Shown: positions 8,267 through 16,241 of the stretch, piece after piece
How positions within the stretch are numbered: position 1 is the first letter of the stretch
Layout of the letters: every line of letters starts with the position of its first letter
Source of the DNA: Jejuia sp047345485
GTDB lineage: Bacteria > Bacteroidota > Bacteroidia > Flavobacteriales > Flavobacteriaceae
DNA length: 64,000 nucleotides
Assembly: GCF_047345485.1 (NCBI RefSeq)
Contig: NZ_JBLFEN010000005.1
Coordinates: forward strand, 124,001-188,000
Direction of reading: 5' to 3'
Made by a program: the position numbers and the translations under genes
The notes under the pieces: generated by a model
Seen by the model: only the letters and a program-made list of their open reading frames with translations
Told to the model about the DNA's origin: nothing
Databases searched by the model: none

Positions 8267-9034
8267 TTATTTTATACCAACGCTATTATAATTCTTTTCT
8301 AATAAATATAGTTCATACCATAATCCAGTATAATGCGCATCACCATAAACAATCAGGATTTTATTTTTTTTGCTATTGAATATTCTTTCAGCCAAATATT
8401 TGTTTCTATAACTCTTAACATATTCTCTTTCAAAAATTTTTCTCAAACTCCTTTTGGCTTTTTTGCATTTGTATTCTTTACCTTTTAAACTAAATTGATA
8501 ATCACAACTATCTAATTTTATTTCTCCATTATTTTTCTCAAATTCAGTTATTAATTCAGTCAGACTTATATCCGCTCTAATTGAATTCAAACTATCGACT
8601 TTTAATTGTTTATGACTTGGCTGATTAATTAATTTATACTGTCCCTTGTATTTTATTTTACCAGCAATTACGTTTGTAGTGGTGTCTAAATATCCTTTTT
8701 GTCCTTGTGGAAAAAAGCCCATTATTTTTCTCAATTTCAAAAGGCTCTTTTTTCTAGTTAAAGAATCTGTTTCTTTGCTGTCAATGACACCTTCATAAAA
8801 AACAGTAAAATTTTGATTTTGTAGTGAGTCAATTTTATTTGCAACATCATTGTAGTATTCTTTTCGACCTACATGATGCATTGGTATAAATAAGATTTCT
8901 TGTTTTTTACTTTTTATAATTTTCAGTTCACTTTTTTCGTCTAGCACTCCAGTTTTTTTAAGTGCTCGATTAGTAAAAATTAATGAGCAAGATGTAAGTG
9001 TAAAAAATATAAGTAAAATAAAGGTTTTCTTCAT
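8267..9034 (-). CDS. TraB/GumN-like lipoprotein of unknown function (cassette gene)
   Basis: This is a 255-residue predicted lipoprotein with lipobox LTSC at residues 13-16. Two short motifs recall the TraB/PrgY/GumN (ChaN-like) superfamily: MHHVGRKEYYNDV followed by FTVFYEGV near the N-terminus, and VYGDAHYTGLWYEL near the C-terminus. In that superfamily the histidine and glutamate residues are proposed to form a metal-dependent active site. The central region is rich in lysine and serine and is not recognised. The assignment is tentative. The gene occupies its own unit of the array, bounded by GTTGGCAATA (8256-8265) and TATTGCCAAC (9056-9065), and is carried on the same strand as the other cassette genes. 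Confidence 0.55.
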   Translation of the reverse strand: MKKTFILLIFFTLTSCSLIFTNRALKKTGVLDEKSELKIIKSKKQEILFIPMHHVGRKEYYNDVANKIDSLQNQNFTVFYEGVIDSKETDSLTRKKSLLKLRKIMGFFPQGQKGYLDTTTNVIAGKIKYKGQYKLINQPSHKQLKVDSLNSIRADISLTELITEFEKNNGEIKLDSCDYQFSLKGKEYKCKKAKRSLRKIFEREYVKSYRNKYLAERIFNSKKNKILIVYGDAHYTGLWYELYLLEKNYNSVGIK

Positions 9035-9055
9035 TTAGTAGTTTGTCGTTTTAAT

Positions 9056-9195
9056 TATTGCCAACGGTCTCGGCTATGAGTAGTTGCGTGGGTTAGCACT
9101 TAACTTTGCAAGTACACACCAAACTGAAAATCCGCGAGGATTTTCAGAAGTAGGCGAGAACAAGCAATTACTTATAGCCATTGTTGTAGTGCGTT
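9056..9195 (-). repeat. attC-like site C
   Basis: This imperfect palindrome of about 140 bp is homologous to site B. Outer cores on the plus strand are GCCAAC (9060-9065) and GTTGTAGTGC (9183-9192). The two cores differ because each complements the far end of the adjacent gene unit rather than the other end of this site. Inner arms GGCTATGAGTAGTTGC and the complement of GGCTATAAGTAATTGC pair with only two G-T differences. The 6-nt/3-nt spacer asymmetry of site B recurs. An internal perfect hairpin CTGAAAATCC-GCGA-GGATTTTCAG is at 9124-9147. Confidence 0.7.
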
Positions 9196-9196
9196 T

Positions 9197-9610
9197 TTAA
9201 TTAATTATTCTTTTTAGTTTTTCGGTGTGTTTTTCTGGTTCAATAAAATCAATGAAATGTCCATAAATCGGACTAATCCATTTTTTCTTTTGGTTGCTAT
9301 AAACTACAATCATATTAAAAGTTTTATTATAATCAACTTTTTCAATGTCAGTCCAATAAATTTCTTTTTTCTGTCCGATTTCGTTCTTAATTGTCATCGA
9401 TTTATCTCCGATTATAATTCTGTACTTGAAATAATGTAATGACAGATAAAGTCCGATTGATGAAAATCCAATTATCATTGCAAGAACACTCAAAAGTCCG
9501 CCATTTTCATATTCTTTAAGTACAAAAAATAGAACGTAGATTAATAATAGGGAAATTGCAAAGCAAAAAAGCCCAAAATATAGAATCAATTTTCCAGGTT
9601 TTAAGTCCAT
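9197..9610 (-). CDS. Small membrane protein with PH-like domain (cassette gene)
   Basis: The 137-residue protein has two hydrophobic segments, about residues 8-33 (LILYFGLFCFAISLLLIYVL) and 38-60. A soluble beta-rich C-terminus follows: YRIIIGDKSMTIKNEIGQK, EIYWTDIEKVDYNKTFNMI, and VVYSNQKKKWI. The pattern resembles bacterial PH-like domains attached to a membrane anchor, but I do not recognise a named family. It is the second gene of a two-gene cassette: the upstream gene ends 2 bp before its start, and the cassette is bounded by GTTGTAGTGC (9183-9192) and GCACTACAAC (10121-10130). Confidence 0.6.
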   Translation of the reverse strand: MDLKPGKLILYFGLFCFAISLLLIYVLFFVLKEYENGGLLSVLAMIIGFSSIGLYLSLHYFKYRIIIGDKSMTIKNEIGQKKEIYWTDIEKVDYNKTFNMIVVYSNQKKKWISPIYGHFIDFIEPEKHTEKLKRIIN

Positions 9611-9612
9611 TT

Positions 9613-10104
9613 TTACTTTAATCCAATTTCATTAATATTCTCGTCAATTCTTTTCCAGTTAGTTCCGATAAAATTCCGTTCATCATAATTTTCAGATAAC
9701 ACGAAATAAAAATACTTGGTCAAATAATAAACTTCAGCGTTTCGTTTCGCATATCCTAAAGCTCCAATATCTTTCATTTGGAATTCAACTTTATGATTTC
9801 CTTTATTTTCATTAATTAGTTCAACAGTTTGGGTTTTCCAAGTCGCAACATTGAATAGAATTTTTAAAGGATTTAAGTAAATCAGTCCAATGATTGTCAA
9901 AATCGGTATTGACTTTCTTAAAATCGGTTCGGACAAATTTCGATTAGTTTTAAATTCCATTATGAGCAAAGGAATTGGTAAAATCAAAATTCCGTAATAA
10001 ATAACTGCTTTTAAAAATCCGATTTTGGTTTGAAACAAGTCGAAAATGTCCAATAAAAAAAGGGACAAAACTATGTAAAATGTTATTCGGATTATTTTCA
10101 GCAT
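9613..10104 (-). CDS. Small integral membrane protein, unknown (cassette gene)
   Basis: The 163-residue protein has about three hydrophobic segments in its first half (residues 6-22, 30-48 and about 66-84). A polar C-terminal domain of about 75 residues contains TVELINENKGNHKVEFQMKDIG and a tyrosine-rich stretch (AEVYYLTKYFYFVL). I do not recognise a family. It is the promoter-proximal gene of a two-gene unit, with the second gene 2 bp downstream. The start at 10104 lies 17 bp from the unit's terminal core GCACTACAAC, a compact arrangement typical of gene cassettes. Confidence 0.55.
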   Translation of the reverse strand: MLKIIRITFYIVLSLFLLDIFDLFQTKIGFLKAVIYYGILILPIPLLIMEFKTNRNLSEPILRKSIPILTIIGLIYLNPLKILFNVATWKTQTVELINENKGNHKVEFQMKDIGALGYAKRNAEVYYLTKYFYFVLSENYDERNFIGTNWKRIDENINEIGLK

Positions 10105-10118
10105 ATCGGTTTTCTCAA

Positions 10119-10143
10119 ATGCACTACAACTTGTTTATATACA
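10119..10143 (-). repeat. Half-site D at the proximal end of the cassette array
   Basis: Read on the minus strand this is GTATATAAACAAG followed by TTGTAGTGCAT. The TTGTAGTGC core complements the GCACTACAAC core at the far end of the same two-gene unit (9183-9192). The preceding TATATAAACA[A]G closely matches TATATAAACA[C]G at site A, beyond the other end of the array. This is what is expected if cassettes had entered one ancestral site between G and TT. No second palindrome arm is present. Confidence 0.5.
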
Positions 10144-10217
10144 AAACTTTATCACTCATATCTATCCAAAAAGGTAGGATATGCATACTTTTAGTTTCTT
10201 ATATACTAAACTTTTTA

Positions 10218-11873
10218 TCAGCCTTTTAACGTGTTCTTTAAATATTCAAAAGCATTATCAATATCATCAAACAAGTCATTTTCAGGTACTAAATCTGGTA
10301 TAACATCTACAGCTTTTAGCATATCTGTAGGTTGCTCTTTTAAACCCACAAGAAGAACTTCTATGTTTTCAGCTCTTAAATCAAATATAATATCTTCTAA
10401 GGCATACAAACCAGATTGATCGATATACGGCACGCGATCCATTCTAAAAATTACAGCATTAATCTCTTTAGGTAAGGTTTGTATTTGGTCTTTAAAATAA
10501 GAGGTAAACCCAAAAAATAAAGCACCATATAAATGTTTTATAATAACTTTATCTTTATACTTTTCGTAAAATTCAATTTCATCTTGCCAAGGTTTAGAGC
10601 CATCAATATCGGCTACTGCACCAACCTCCATACCTTGTTCGCTAATATCACCAGATTTTTTCATAAATAATAAACAGGCTAAAGCTACACCAATACCAAC
10701 AGCTTGTATTAAACTACCAAAAGTGGTAATTAGTAATACTAAAACTAACACTATAGCATCAGCTCTTGGTACTTTAAGCAGGTGTTTTAAGCCTTTAAAA
10801 TCTATAATTTTAAACCCGATAGGGATTAGTAAACCTGCTAAAACACAAAGTGGTATATGTGCTGCTAATTGCCCTAAGCCTAAAAGCACAGCAAGAAGAA
10901 AAAGACCATGTAAAATACCAGACAATTTTGATGCGCCGCCAGCATTAATATTAACAACAGTGCCTTTAGTTGCGCCAGCACCAGGAATGCCACCAATTGC
11001 TGCGGCCAGCATATTACCAATACCTTGGCCTATAAGTTCGCGGTTACTGTTATGCTTTGTTTTTGTCATATTATCAGCAATTACAGAGGTTAATAAAGAA
11101 TCTATACTTCCTAAAACAGCTAATACGATAGCGTACTCTATTATAGTACTGTATGCACTTGCATCTACCTCTAAAATTCCTCCTAATTGAAACGACGGTA
11201 AGCCAGAGGGTATTTCGCCAATTAATGGCACATCCATTTTAGTAAAATATGCAATTAACGTAGCACCAATTAATGCCACCAAAGCACTTGGAATGGCTTT
11301 TGTAATTTTAGGAAATATAAAATAGATAAAAATAGTAATACCGCCTAATAACAGTGCATATAGATTAGTTTCGGAAAATAACCTAGGAAAATCCTGTAAA
11401 ATAGCTACTGTAGACTTTGCAGAATTTAACCCTGCAAAAGGGAATAACTGTAAAATAACAATTATTAAACCCACACCACTCATAAAACCAGAAACCACAG
11501 GATAGGGAAAGTATTTTACGTAGCTAGCAATATTTAAAAATCCAAAAATAACTTGAAATAAACCGCCTAGTAAAAAGGTTAATAAAATAATAGGCATAGC
11601 GTTTTGAAGGCTTCCTGTCATATCTATAGCAATAGCTACTAATGTTGCAGAAACCACCGTCATAGGTCCTGTCGGCCCGCTTGCTTGTGTTTGTGTACCA
11701 CCAAACAAAGCAGCAAAAACACCAACCGCAATAGCGCCATATAAACCTGCTGTGGCACCCATACCAGATTGTACACCAAAGGCTAGTGCTAATGGTAATG
11801 CTACAACACCAGCTACTAAACCACCGGTAAAATCTCCTTTTAAATTTTTAATATTGTAAAATTTGGATAGCAT
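10218..11873 (-). CDS. SulP family inorganic anion transporter with STAS domain
   Basis: This is a 551-residue inner-membrane transporter. The N-terminus (FTGGLVAGVVALPLALAFGV) is typical of SulP, followed by about 12 hydrophobic segments to residue about 405. The family motif region ASGPTGPMTVV is present. A C-terminal STAS domain covers about 440-550 (VIFRMDRVPYIDQSGLYALEDII), with the D-Q-S-G loop that is phosphorylated or binds nucleotide in anti-sigma antagonists. SulP proteins move sulfate, bicarbonate or dicarboxylates, often with Na+ or H+. The substrate cannot be read from sequence; bicarbonate is common among marine homologues. It is separated from the cassette array by 75 bp. Confidence 0.9.
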   Translation of the reverse strand: MLSKFYNIKNLKGDFTGGLVAGVVALPLALAFGVQSGMGATAGLYGAIAVGVFAALFGGTQTQASGPTGPMTVVSATLVAIAIDMTGSLQNAMPIILLTFLLGGLFQVIFGFLNIASYVKYFPYPVVSGFMSGVGLIIVILQLFPFAGLNSAKSTVAILQDFPRLFSETNLYALLLGGITIFIYFIFPKITKAIPSALVALIGATLIAYFTKMDVPLIGEIPSGLPSFQLGGILEVDASAYSTIIEYAIVLAVLGSIDSLLTSVIADNMTKTKHNSNRELIGQGIGNMLAAAIGGIPGAGATKGTVVNINAGGASKLSGILHGLFLLAVLLGLGQLAAHIPLCVLAGLLIPIGFKIIDFKGLKHLLKVPRADAIVLVLVLLITTFGSLIQAVGIGVALACLLFMKKSGDISEQGMEVGAVADIDGSKPWQDEIEFYEKYKDKVIIKHLYGALFFGFTSYFKDQIQTLPKEINAVIFRMDRVPYIDQSGLYALEDIIFDLRAENIEVLLVGLKEQPTDMLKAVDVIPDLVPENDLFDDIDNAFEYLKNTLKG

Positions 11874-12004
11874 ATTTTTCGTGTTACTAGTTATTTAATC
11901 TTAAAAATTAAGAGAAACGAAGTTAGTTTAAAATTTTTGTAAAATCAATCGTTAAAAATTACTTGGGATTATTCATATATTAGTGCATTATAATTTACAA
12001 TCTT

Positions 12005-12301
12005 ATGATTTTAACCACAACAAATTCTATTGAAGGCTACACTATAAAGGATTATATATCCATTATCTCAGGAGTTTCAATGAGCAAAAAAGCTGCAAAA
12101 ATGGGTTTTAGTATGTCAAAATATTACAACCAGGTTGAAAAAGATGTAGAAACTATAAAAGAAGAAGCGTTTCAAAAATTATTAGAAAACGCAAAAAAAA
12201 CCAAGGCAAATGCTGTGGTTGGTATTAAAGTAGAAATAGAGCTTACAACCAGTAATTTTGTAATGGTTTCTATTACAGGAACAGCTGTTAAGGTTGCTTA
12301 A
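12005..12301 (+). CDS. YbjQ/UPF0145 family protein
   Basis: The 98-residue protein matches the YbjQ (UPF0145, heavy-metal-binding-like) family: MILTTTNSIEGYTIKDYISI at the N-terminus, a central helix with KTKANAVVGIKVEIE, and a C-terminal VSITGTAVKV strand. These small cytoplasmic proteins probably form pentamers; no biochemical role is established. A GIN-domain protein follows 69 bp downstream on the same strand. Confidence 0.85.
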   Translation: MILTTTNSIEGYTIKDYISIISGVSMSKKAAKMGFSMSKYYNQVEKDVETIKEEAFQKLLENAKKTKANAVVGIKVEIELTTSNFVMVSITGTAVKVA

Positions 12302-12370
12302 TATTTAATTTTACATAAGACAGTTAAGACCTATTATTTATTGATAACCTCATTATACACAAAACATTTC

Positions 12371-13048
12371 ATGAAACTTTTAGCATCTATTTTAATCCTT
12401 TTACTATCAATTTCTATATCAGCCCAAAACGAACTCAATAAAACAGTAGGCGAGTTTAGCGAACTCAAAGTTTATGATTTAATTCAAGTAGAATTAATTA
12501 AATCTGATGTTGATAGAGTTGTAATTACTGGAAAAAACAAACATAAAGTACTTGTAAACAATAAAAACGGGACTTTAAAAATAAAAATGAAGTTTGAAGA
12601 AGCTTTTGATGGTGGTAATACTAAAGTAACATTATATTATACAAACATTGATGTTATTGATGGTAATGAAGGCGCAAAGATTTATTCTAATGATGTAATA
12701 GAGCAATTTGAAATAGATTTAAATGCCCAAGAGGGTTCTGAAATTAAAGTTAAAGTGAATGTAAAATATATAAACATTAGAGCTGTTACAGGAGCTGATG
12801 TTTATACTTCTGGTATTGCTAAAAATCAAGATATCTCTATATATACAGGCGGTGATTATAATGGAAAAGAATTAAAAACCGAATATACAGACGTATCTAT
12901 TAGAGCAGCAGGAGAAGCGTATATTTTTGCAACAAAACAAGTGGAAGCAAAAGTAAGGGCAGGAGGAGAAATATACATTTATGGAAACCCAGAGCAAGTT
13001 ACAGAAAGTAAAGTACTAGGAGGAAGCATAAAGCGTATAGAGGATTAA
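12371..13048 (+). CDS. Secreted GIN-domain (DUF2807) protein
   Basis: The frame opens at TTG 12341, but ATG 12371 starts directly at a clear signal peptide (MKLLASILILLLSISISAQ), so 12371 is preferred. The mature 206 residues form repetitive beta strands typical of the head GIN domain: LNKTVGEFSELKVYDLIQVE, YYTNIDVIDGNEGAKIYSND, then short repeats such as VKYINIRAVTGADVYTSG and VEAKVRAGGEIYIYGNP. GIN domains build a right-handed beta-helix and are found at the Bacteroidota periplasm or surface; the role is unknown. Confidence 0.8.
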   Translation: MKLLASILILLLSISISAQNELNKTVGEFSELKVYDLIQVELIKSDVDRVVITGKNKHKVLVNNKNGTLKIKMKFEEAFDGGNTKVTLYYTNIDVIDGNEGAKIYSNDVIEQFEIDLNAQEGSEIKVKVNVKYINIRAVTGADVYTSGIAKNQDISIYTGGDYNGKELKTEYTDVSIRAAGEAYIFATKQVEAKVRAGGEIYIYGNPEQVTESKVLGGSIKRIED

Positions 13049-13193
13049 ATAAAGCTATTAATTAACGCATTTATATTGTTTTTTAGGGTAGTTAAAAACA
13101 ACATATTTTGGTTAACTACAATACAGGTAACTATACAAAGTTGTTTATAACCCCTGTTTTTACTAACTTTAAAACCCAACAAAACGTATACGC

Positions 13194-16010
13194 TTGAAAA
13201 ACTCTAAGTATTTTGTACTGCTTATAATATTTAGTCTGTTTTATCAATTAACAGCTTCACAAGAAAGACCTCCTATTAATATTTTTTCATCTAAAGATTA
13301 CGGAGCGGCATCGCAAAACTGGTCTATATCACAATCTCAAAATAGATATATATACATTGCTAATAATAAAGGTTTATTAGAGTATAATGGTGCAAATTGG
13401 AATTTATATGAATCTCCTAACAAAACAATACTTCGTACTGTAGAAGTAATAGACGATTTAATTTATACAGGAAGTTATCATGATTTTGGGTATTGGAAAA
13501 AAGATAATTATGGCGTTTTAAAATACACATCACTTGCAAAATTACTGCAAGTTGATTTTTTAGAAGATGAAGAATTTTGGAACATTCATGCCTTAGAAAA
13601 TGATATAATTTTTCAATCCTTAGATCGTATTCATATCTACAATACAAAAACAAAATTATACAACACTATTGCTTTTAAGTCAAGTATTTCGGGCTTTTTT
13701 AAAGTAGGTTCTAATTTTTATTTTCAAATATTAAACAAGGGTTTATTTAAAATTGATGGCGGTACTGCTACGTTGTTATCAGAAGATGAAATTCTTAAGC
13801 AAAATGTTATTGTAGAGATGTATGATAGCGATGATAATTTAGTATTACTTACACAAAATAAAGGGTTTTTCAAACTTGAAAACAAAAAAATATTTCCATG
13901 GATAATTGCTGCTACAAATACTTTAAAAAACCTTAGTGTTTTTAGCTGTTTAAGGTTGAAAGATAATAGCTATATATTAGGTACCATCTCAAATGGTTTA
14001 CTTCAACTTTCTTCAGATGGTGAAATTAAAAATAAAATAGATCAAACTAATGGTTTAAGTAACAACACAATATTATCAATATATGAAGATGTTGATAGTA
14101 ATATTTGGTTAGGTCTTGATAATGGCATCAACAGTATAAATTTAAATTCTCCTTTTAGTGTTTATTTCGATAAAAAAGGCACTATTGGTAGTGTATATAC
14201 TTCTGCTACGTTTAGTAATATGCTATATTTAGGGACCAACCAAGGTCTTTTTTATAGACCTTTAGATAGTAATAAAGGTTTTAAATTTGTAGAGGGCACA
14301 CAAGGGCAAGTATGGTTTTTAGATATTATTGATAATAAATTGTTTTGTGGCCATAATACAGGCACTTTTTTAATAAATGATAAAAATGCGTTAAAAATAG
14401 TTAATGCTCAAGGGACTTGGCAGATAAAACCTCTATTAAATAATCCTACAGAATTAATACAAGGTAACTATGATGGTTTATACATACTCCATAAAAAAAA
14501 CGGACAGTGGCAATTAAAGCATAAAATACAAGATCTCAACATTTCAAGTAGATATTTTGAGTTTTCTGATGACAACCAAATTTACCTTAGTCATGAATAT
14601 AAAGGCGTTTTTAAGGTAAATTTAAACGATGATTTTACTAAAGTACTCTCTGTTGTAAAAGATACAACACTAGATAAAGGATTACACTCAAGCTTAGTTA
14701 AGTACAATAATAAACTATTGTATTCTACAAAAAAAGGTGTGTTTAGTAGTAGTGACAGTAACAGTCGTTTTATTAAGGATAGTATATTAAGCCAATTAAT
14801 TAATAAAGATAAATTTACCTCAGCTAAATTGATTCCAGATTTAAAAACAGGCAAGATTTGGAGTTTTTCGGAAAGAGGCATTCATTATTTAACCAATACA
14901 AAATTAAGTGGAGAACAAAAATTATACACAATACCTTTTCCAGAAAGTATCAGAAAAGATGTAGTAGGTTACGAAAGCGTTACCCAAATAAGAGATCAAC
15001 AATTTTTGCTTGGTTCTACTTCAGGGTATGTTATTTTAGATTTAAATAAAATTATTAATAATGAACACGAAATTAAAATCAACCAAATATCTGTAAGCAA
15101 ATTTAAAAATGCCGAAGATGTATCATTGTTAGACATTACTCAAAAATCAAGTTTAGAAAACAAACAAAATAGTATTCGTTTTTCATATAGTATTTCAGAG
15201 TTTCTTAAAACTGAACAACCAGAATATCGCTACAAACTTGATGGTATTCACAATAATTGGAGTGAATGGACAACAAATGGAAGCGTATTATTTGAAAACT
15301 TACCCTATGGCAATTATACTTTTTTGGTACATGGTAGAGTTGGTAACCAAGCTACTTTAAACAGCGCTTCATATTCTTTCAATATTAAAAGACCTTTGTT
15401 TTTATCAAACCTAGCTATAGTAGTTTACATTATAGCTATATTACTCTTCTCTTTGTTTATGCACAATGTTTACAAACGTTACTATAAAAAACAAAGAGAG
15501 CGTTTAATACTAAAAAAGACAAGAGAATTTGAACTTAAAGAGTTAGAAAATAAGCAACAATTAATGCGTTTTAGAAATGATAAGCTTAGAGAAGATATCG
15601 AAAATAAGAACAGAGAGTTAGGCATTTCTACAATGAATTTAATAAAGAAAAATGAATTTTTAAGTTCAATTAAAAAAGAACTAGAAAATGCTCAGGATTC
15701 CAATAGCATAAAAAAGGTTTTAAAAATTATTGACAAAAATCTGAATAATAATGATGATTGGAATCTATTTCAAGAAGCTTTCAATAATGCAGATAAAGAT
15801 TTTTTAAAGAAAATAAAAAGCATACATCCCTCGCTTACTTCAAACGATCTGCGTCTTTGTGCATATCTCCGTCTAAATCTGTCATCAAAAGAAATAGCGC
15901 CTTTACTTAATATTTCACCTAGAAGTGTAGAAGTTAAACGCTATAGACTTCGTAAAAAGATGGATTTACAGCACGAATCCAGTCTTACAGACTATATTTT
16001 AGAAATATAA
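13194..16010 (+). CDS. Membrane-spanning SusR-like transcriptional activator of the PUL
   Basis: This 938-residue protein appears to start at TTG 13194, because the signal sequence (MKNSKYFVLLIIFSLFYQLT) begins there and no ATG precedes it. The periplasmic part (about 25-735) has beta-propeller repeats of the two-component-sensor type (YEDVDSNIWLGLDNGINSIN) and a triple-tyrosine (Y_Y_Y) domain near 660-735 (YRYKLDGIHNNWSEWT). A transmembrane helix is at about 740-762, then a coiled coil, then a LuxR-type helix-turn-helix at 880-935 (LRLNLSSKEIAPLLNISPRS). There is no histidine kinase or receiver domain, so a glycan signal would pass straight to the DNA-binding domain, as proposed for SusR. 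Its position 231 bp before susC supports control of this locus. Confidence 0.85.
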   Translation: MKNSKYFVLLIIFSLFYQLTASQERPPINIFSSKDYGAASQNWSISQSQNRYIYIANNKGLLEYNGANWNLYESPNKTILRTVEVIDDLIYTGSYHDFGYWKKDNYGVLKYTSLAKLLQVDFLEDEEFWNIHALENDIIFQSLDRIHIYNTKTKLYNTIAFKSSISGFFKVGSNFYFQILNKGLFKIDGGTATLLSEDEILKQNVIVEMYDSDDNLVLLTQNKGFFKLENKKIFPWIIAATNTLKNLSVFSCLRLKDNSYILGTISNGLLQLSSDGEIKNKIDQTNGLSNNTILSIYEDVDSNIWLGLDNGINSINLNSPFSVYFDKKGTIGSVYTSATFSNMLYLGTNQGLFYRPLDSNKGFKFVEGTQGQVWFLDIIDNKLFCGHNTGTFLINDKNALKIVNAQGTWQIKPLLNNPTELIQGNYDGLYILHKKNGQWQLKHKIQDLNISSRYFEFSDDNQIYLSHEYKGVFKVNLNDDFTKVLSVVKDTTLDKGLHSSLVKYNNKLLYSTKKGVFSSSDSNSRFIKDSILSQLINKDKFTSAKLIPDLKTGKIWSFSERGIHYLTNTKLSGEQKLYTIPFPESIRKDVVGYESVTQIRDQQFLLGSTSGYVILDLNKIINNEHEIKINQISVSKFKNAEDVSLLDITQKSSLENKQNSIRFSYSISEFLKTEQPEYRYKLDGIHNNWSEWTTNGSVLFENLPYGNYTFLVHGRVGNQATLNSASYSFNIKRPLFLSNLAIVVYIIAILLFSLFMHNVYKRYYKKQRERLILKKTREFELKELENKQQLMRFRNDKLREDIENKNRELGISTMNLIKKNEFLSSIKKELENAQDSNSIKKVLKIIDKNLNNNDDWNLFQEAFNNADKDFLKKIKSIHPSLTSNDLRLCAYLRLNLSSKEIAPLLNISPRSVEVKRYRLRKKMDLQHESSLTDYILEI

Positions 16011-16157
16011 TCTCCACAACACCTCTGTTTTTCACCTATACAACACCACAACATTTAGCTATTTAGTGTTTTATTGGTAATAATTATTTGTGCTGTTTTT
16101 TCACCAACAGCTTGGTTTTATTGGTGATTTGATAATAAAACATGTGTTTTTTTATTG

Positions 16158-16171
16158 TGTATGTTTTTTGT
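16158..16171 (+). promoter_or_regulatory. Shared promoter element upstream of susC
   Basis: TGTATGTTTTTTGT is identical over 14 bp to 37736-37749, upstream of the T9SS glycan-binding protein. Both contain TATGTTTT, one mismatch from the -7 TAnnTTTG consensus, and both are followed by a G-rich GAGG or GGGG. An ACCACAACATT motif lies about 110 bp upstream (16046-16056), also matched before the other gene. No good -33 box was seen. Confidence 0.45.
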
Positions 16172-16241
16172 TGAGGCATAAAAAGAGAAATTAATAAAAA
16201 AGACGTTTAAATTTACAACAAACTAAAACTCAAATAAGACT

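Noticed and set aside
7622..10143. CRISPR array or insertion sequence as an explanation for the repeats
   Set aside because: Spacing of 0.4-0.9 kb with genes between excludes CRISPR; no transposase gene and no terminal repeats spanning the whole block were found.
7622..10143. Classical integron with intI
   Set aside because: No tyrosine recombinase is encoded in the window and the cores do not match GTTRRRY.
16011..16241. Complete -33/-7 promoter for susC
   Set aside because: TATGTTTT is one mismatch from the -7 consensus, but no TTTG lies at a proper distance; only the shared motif is reported.
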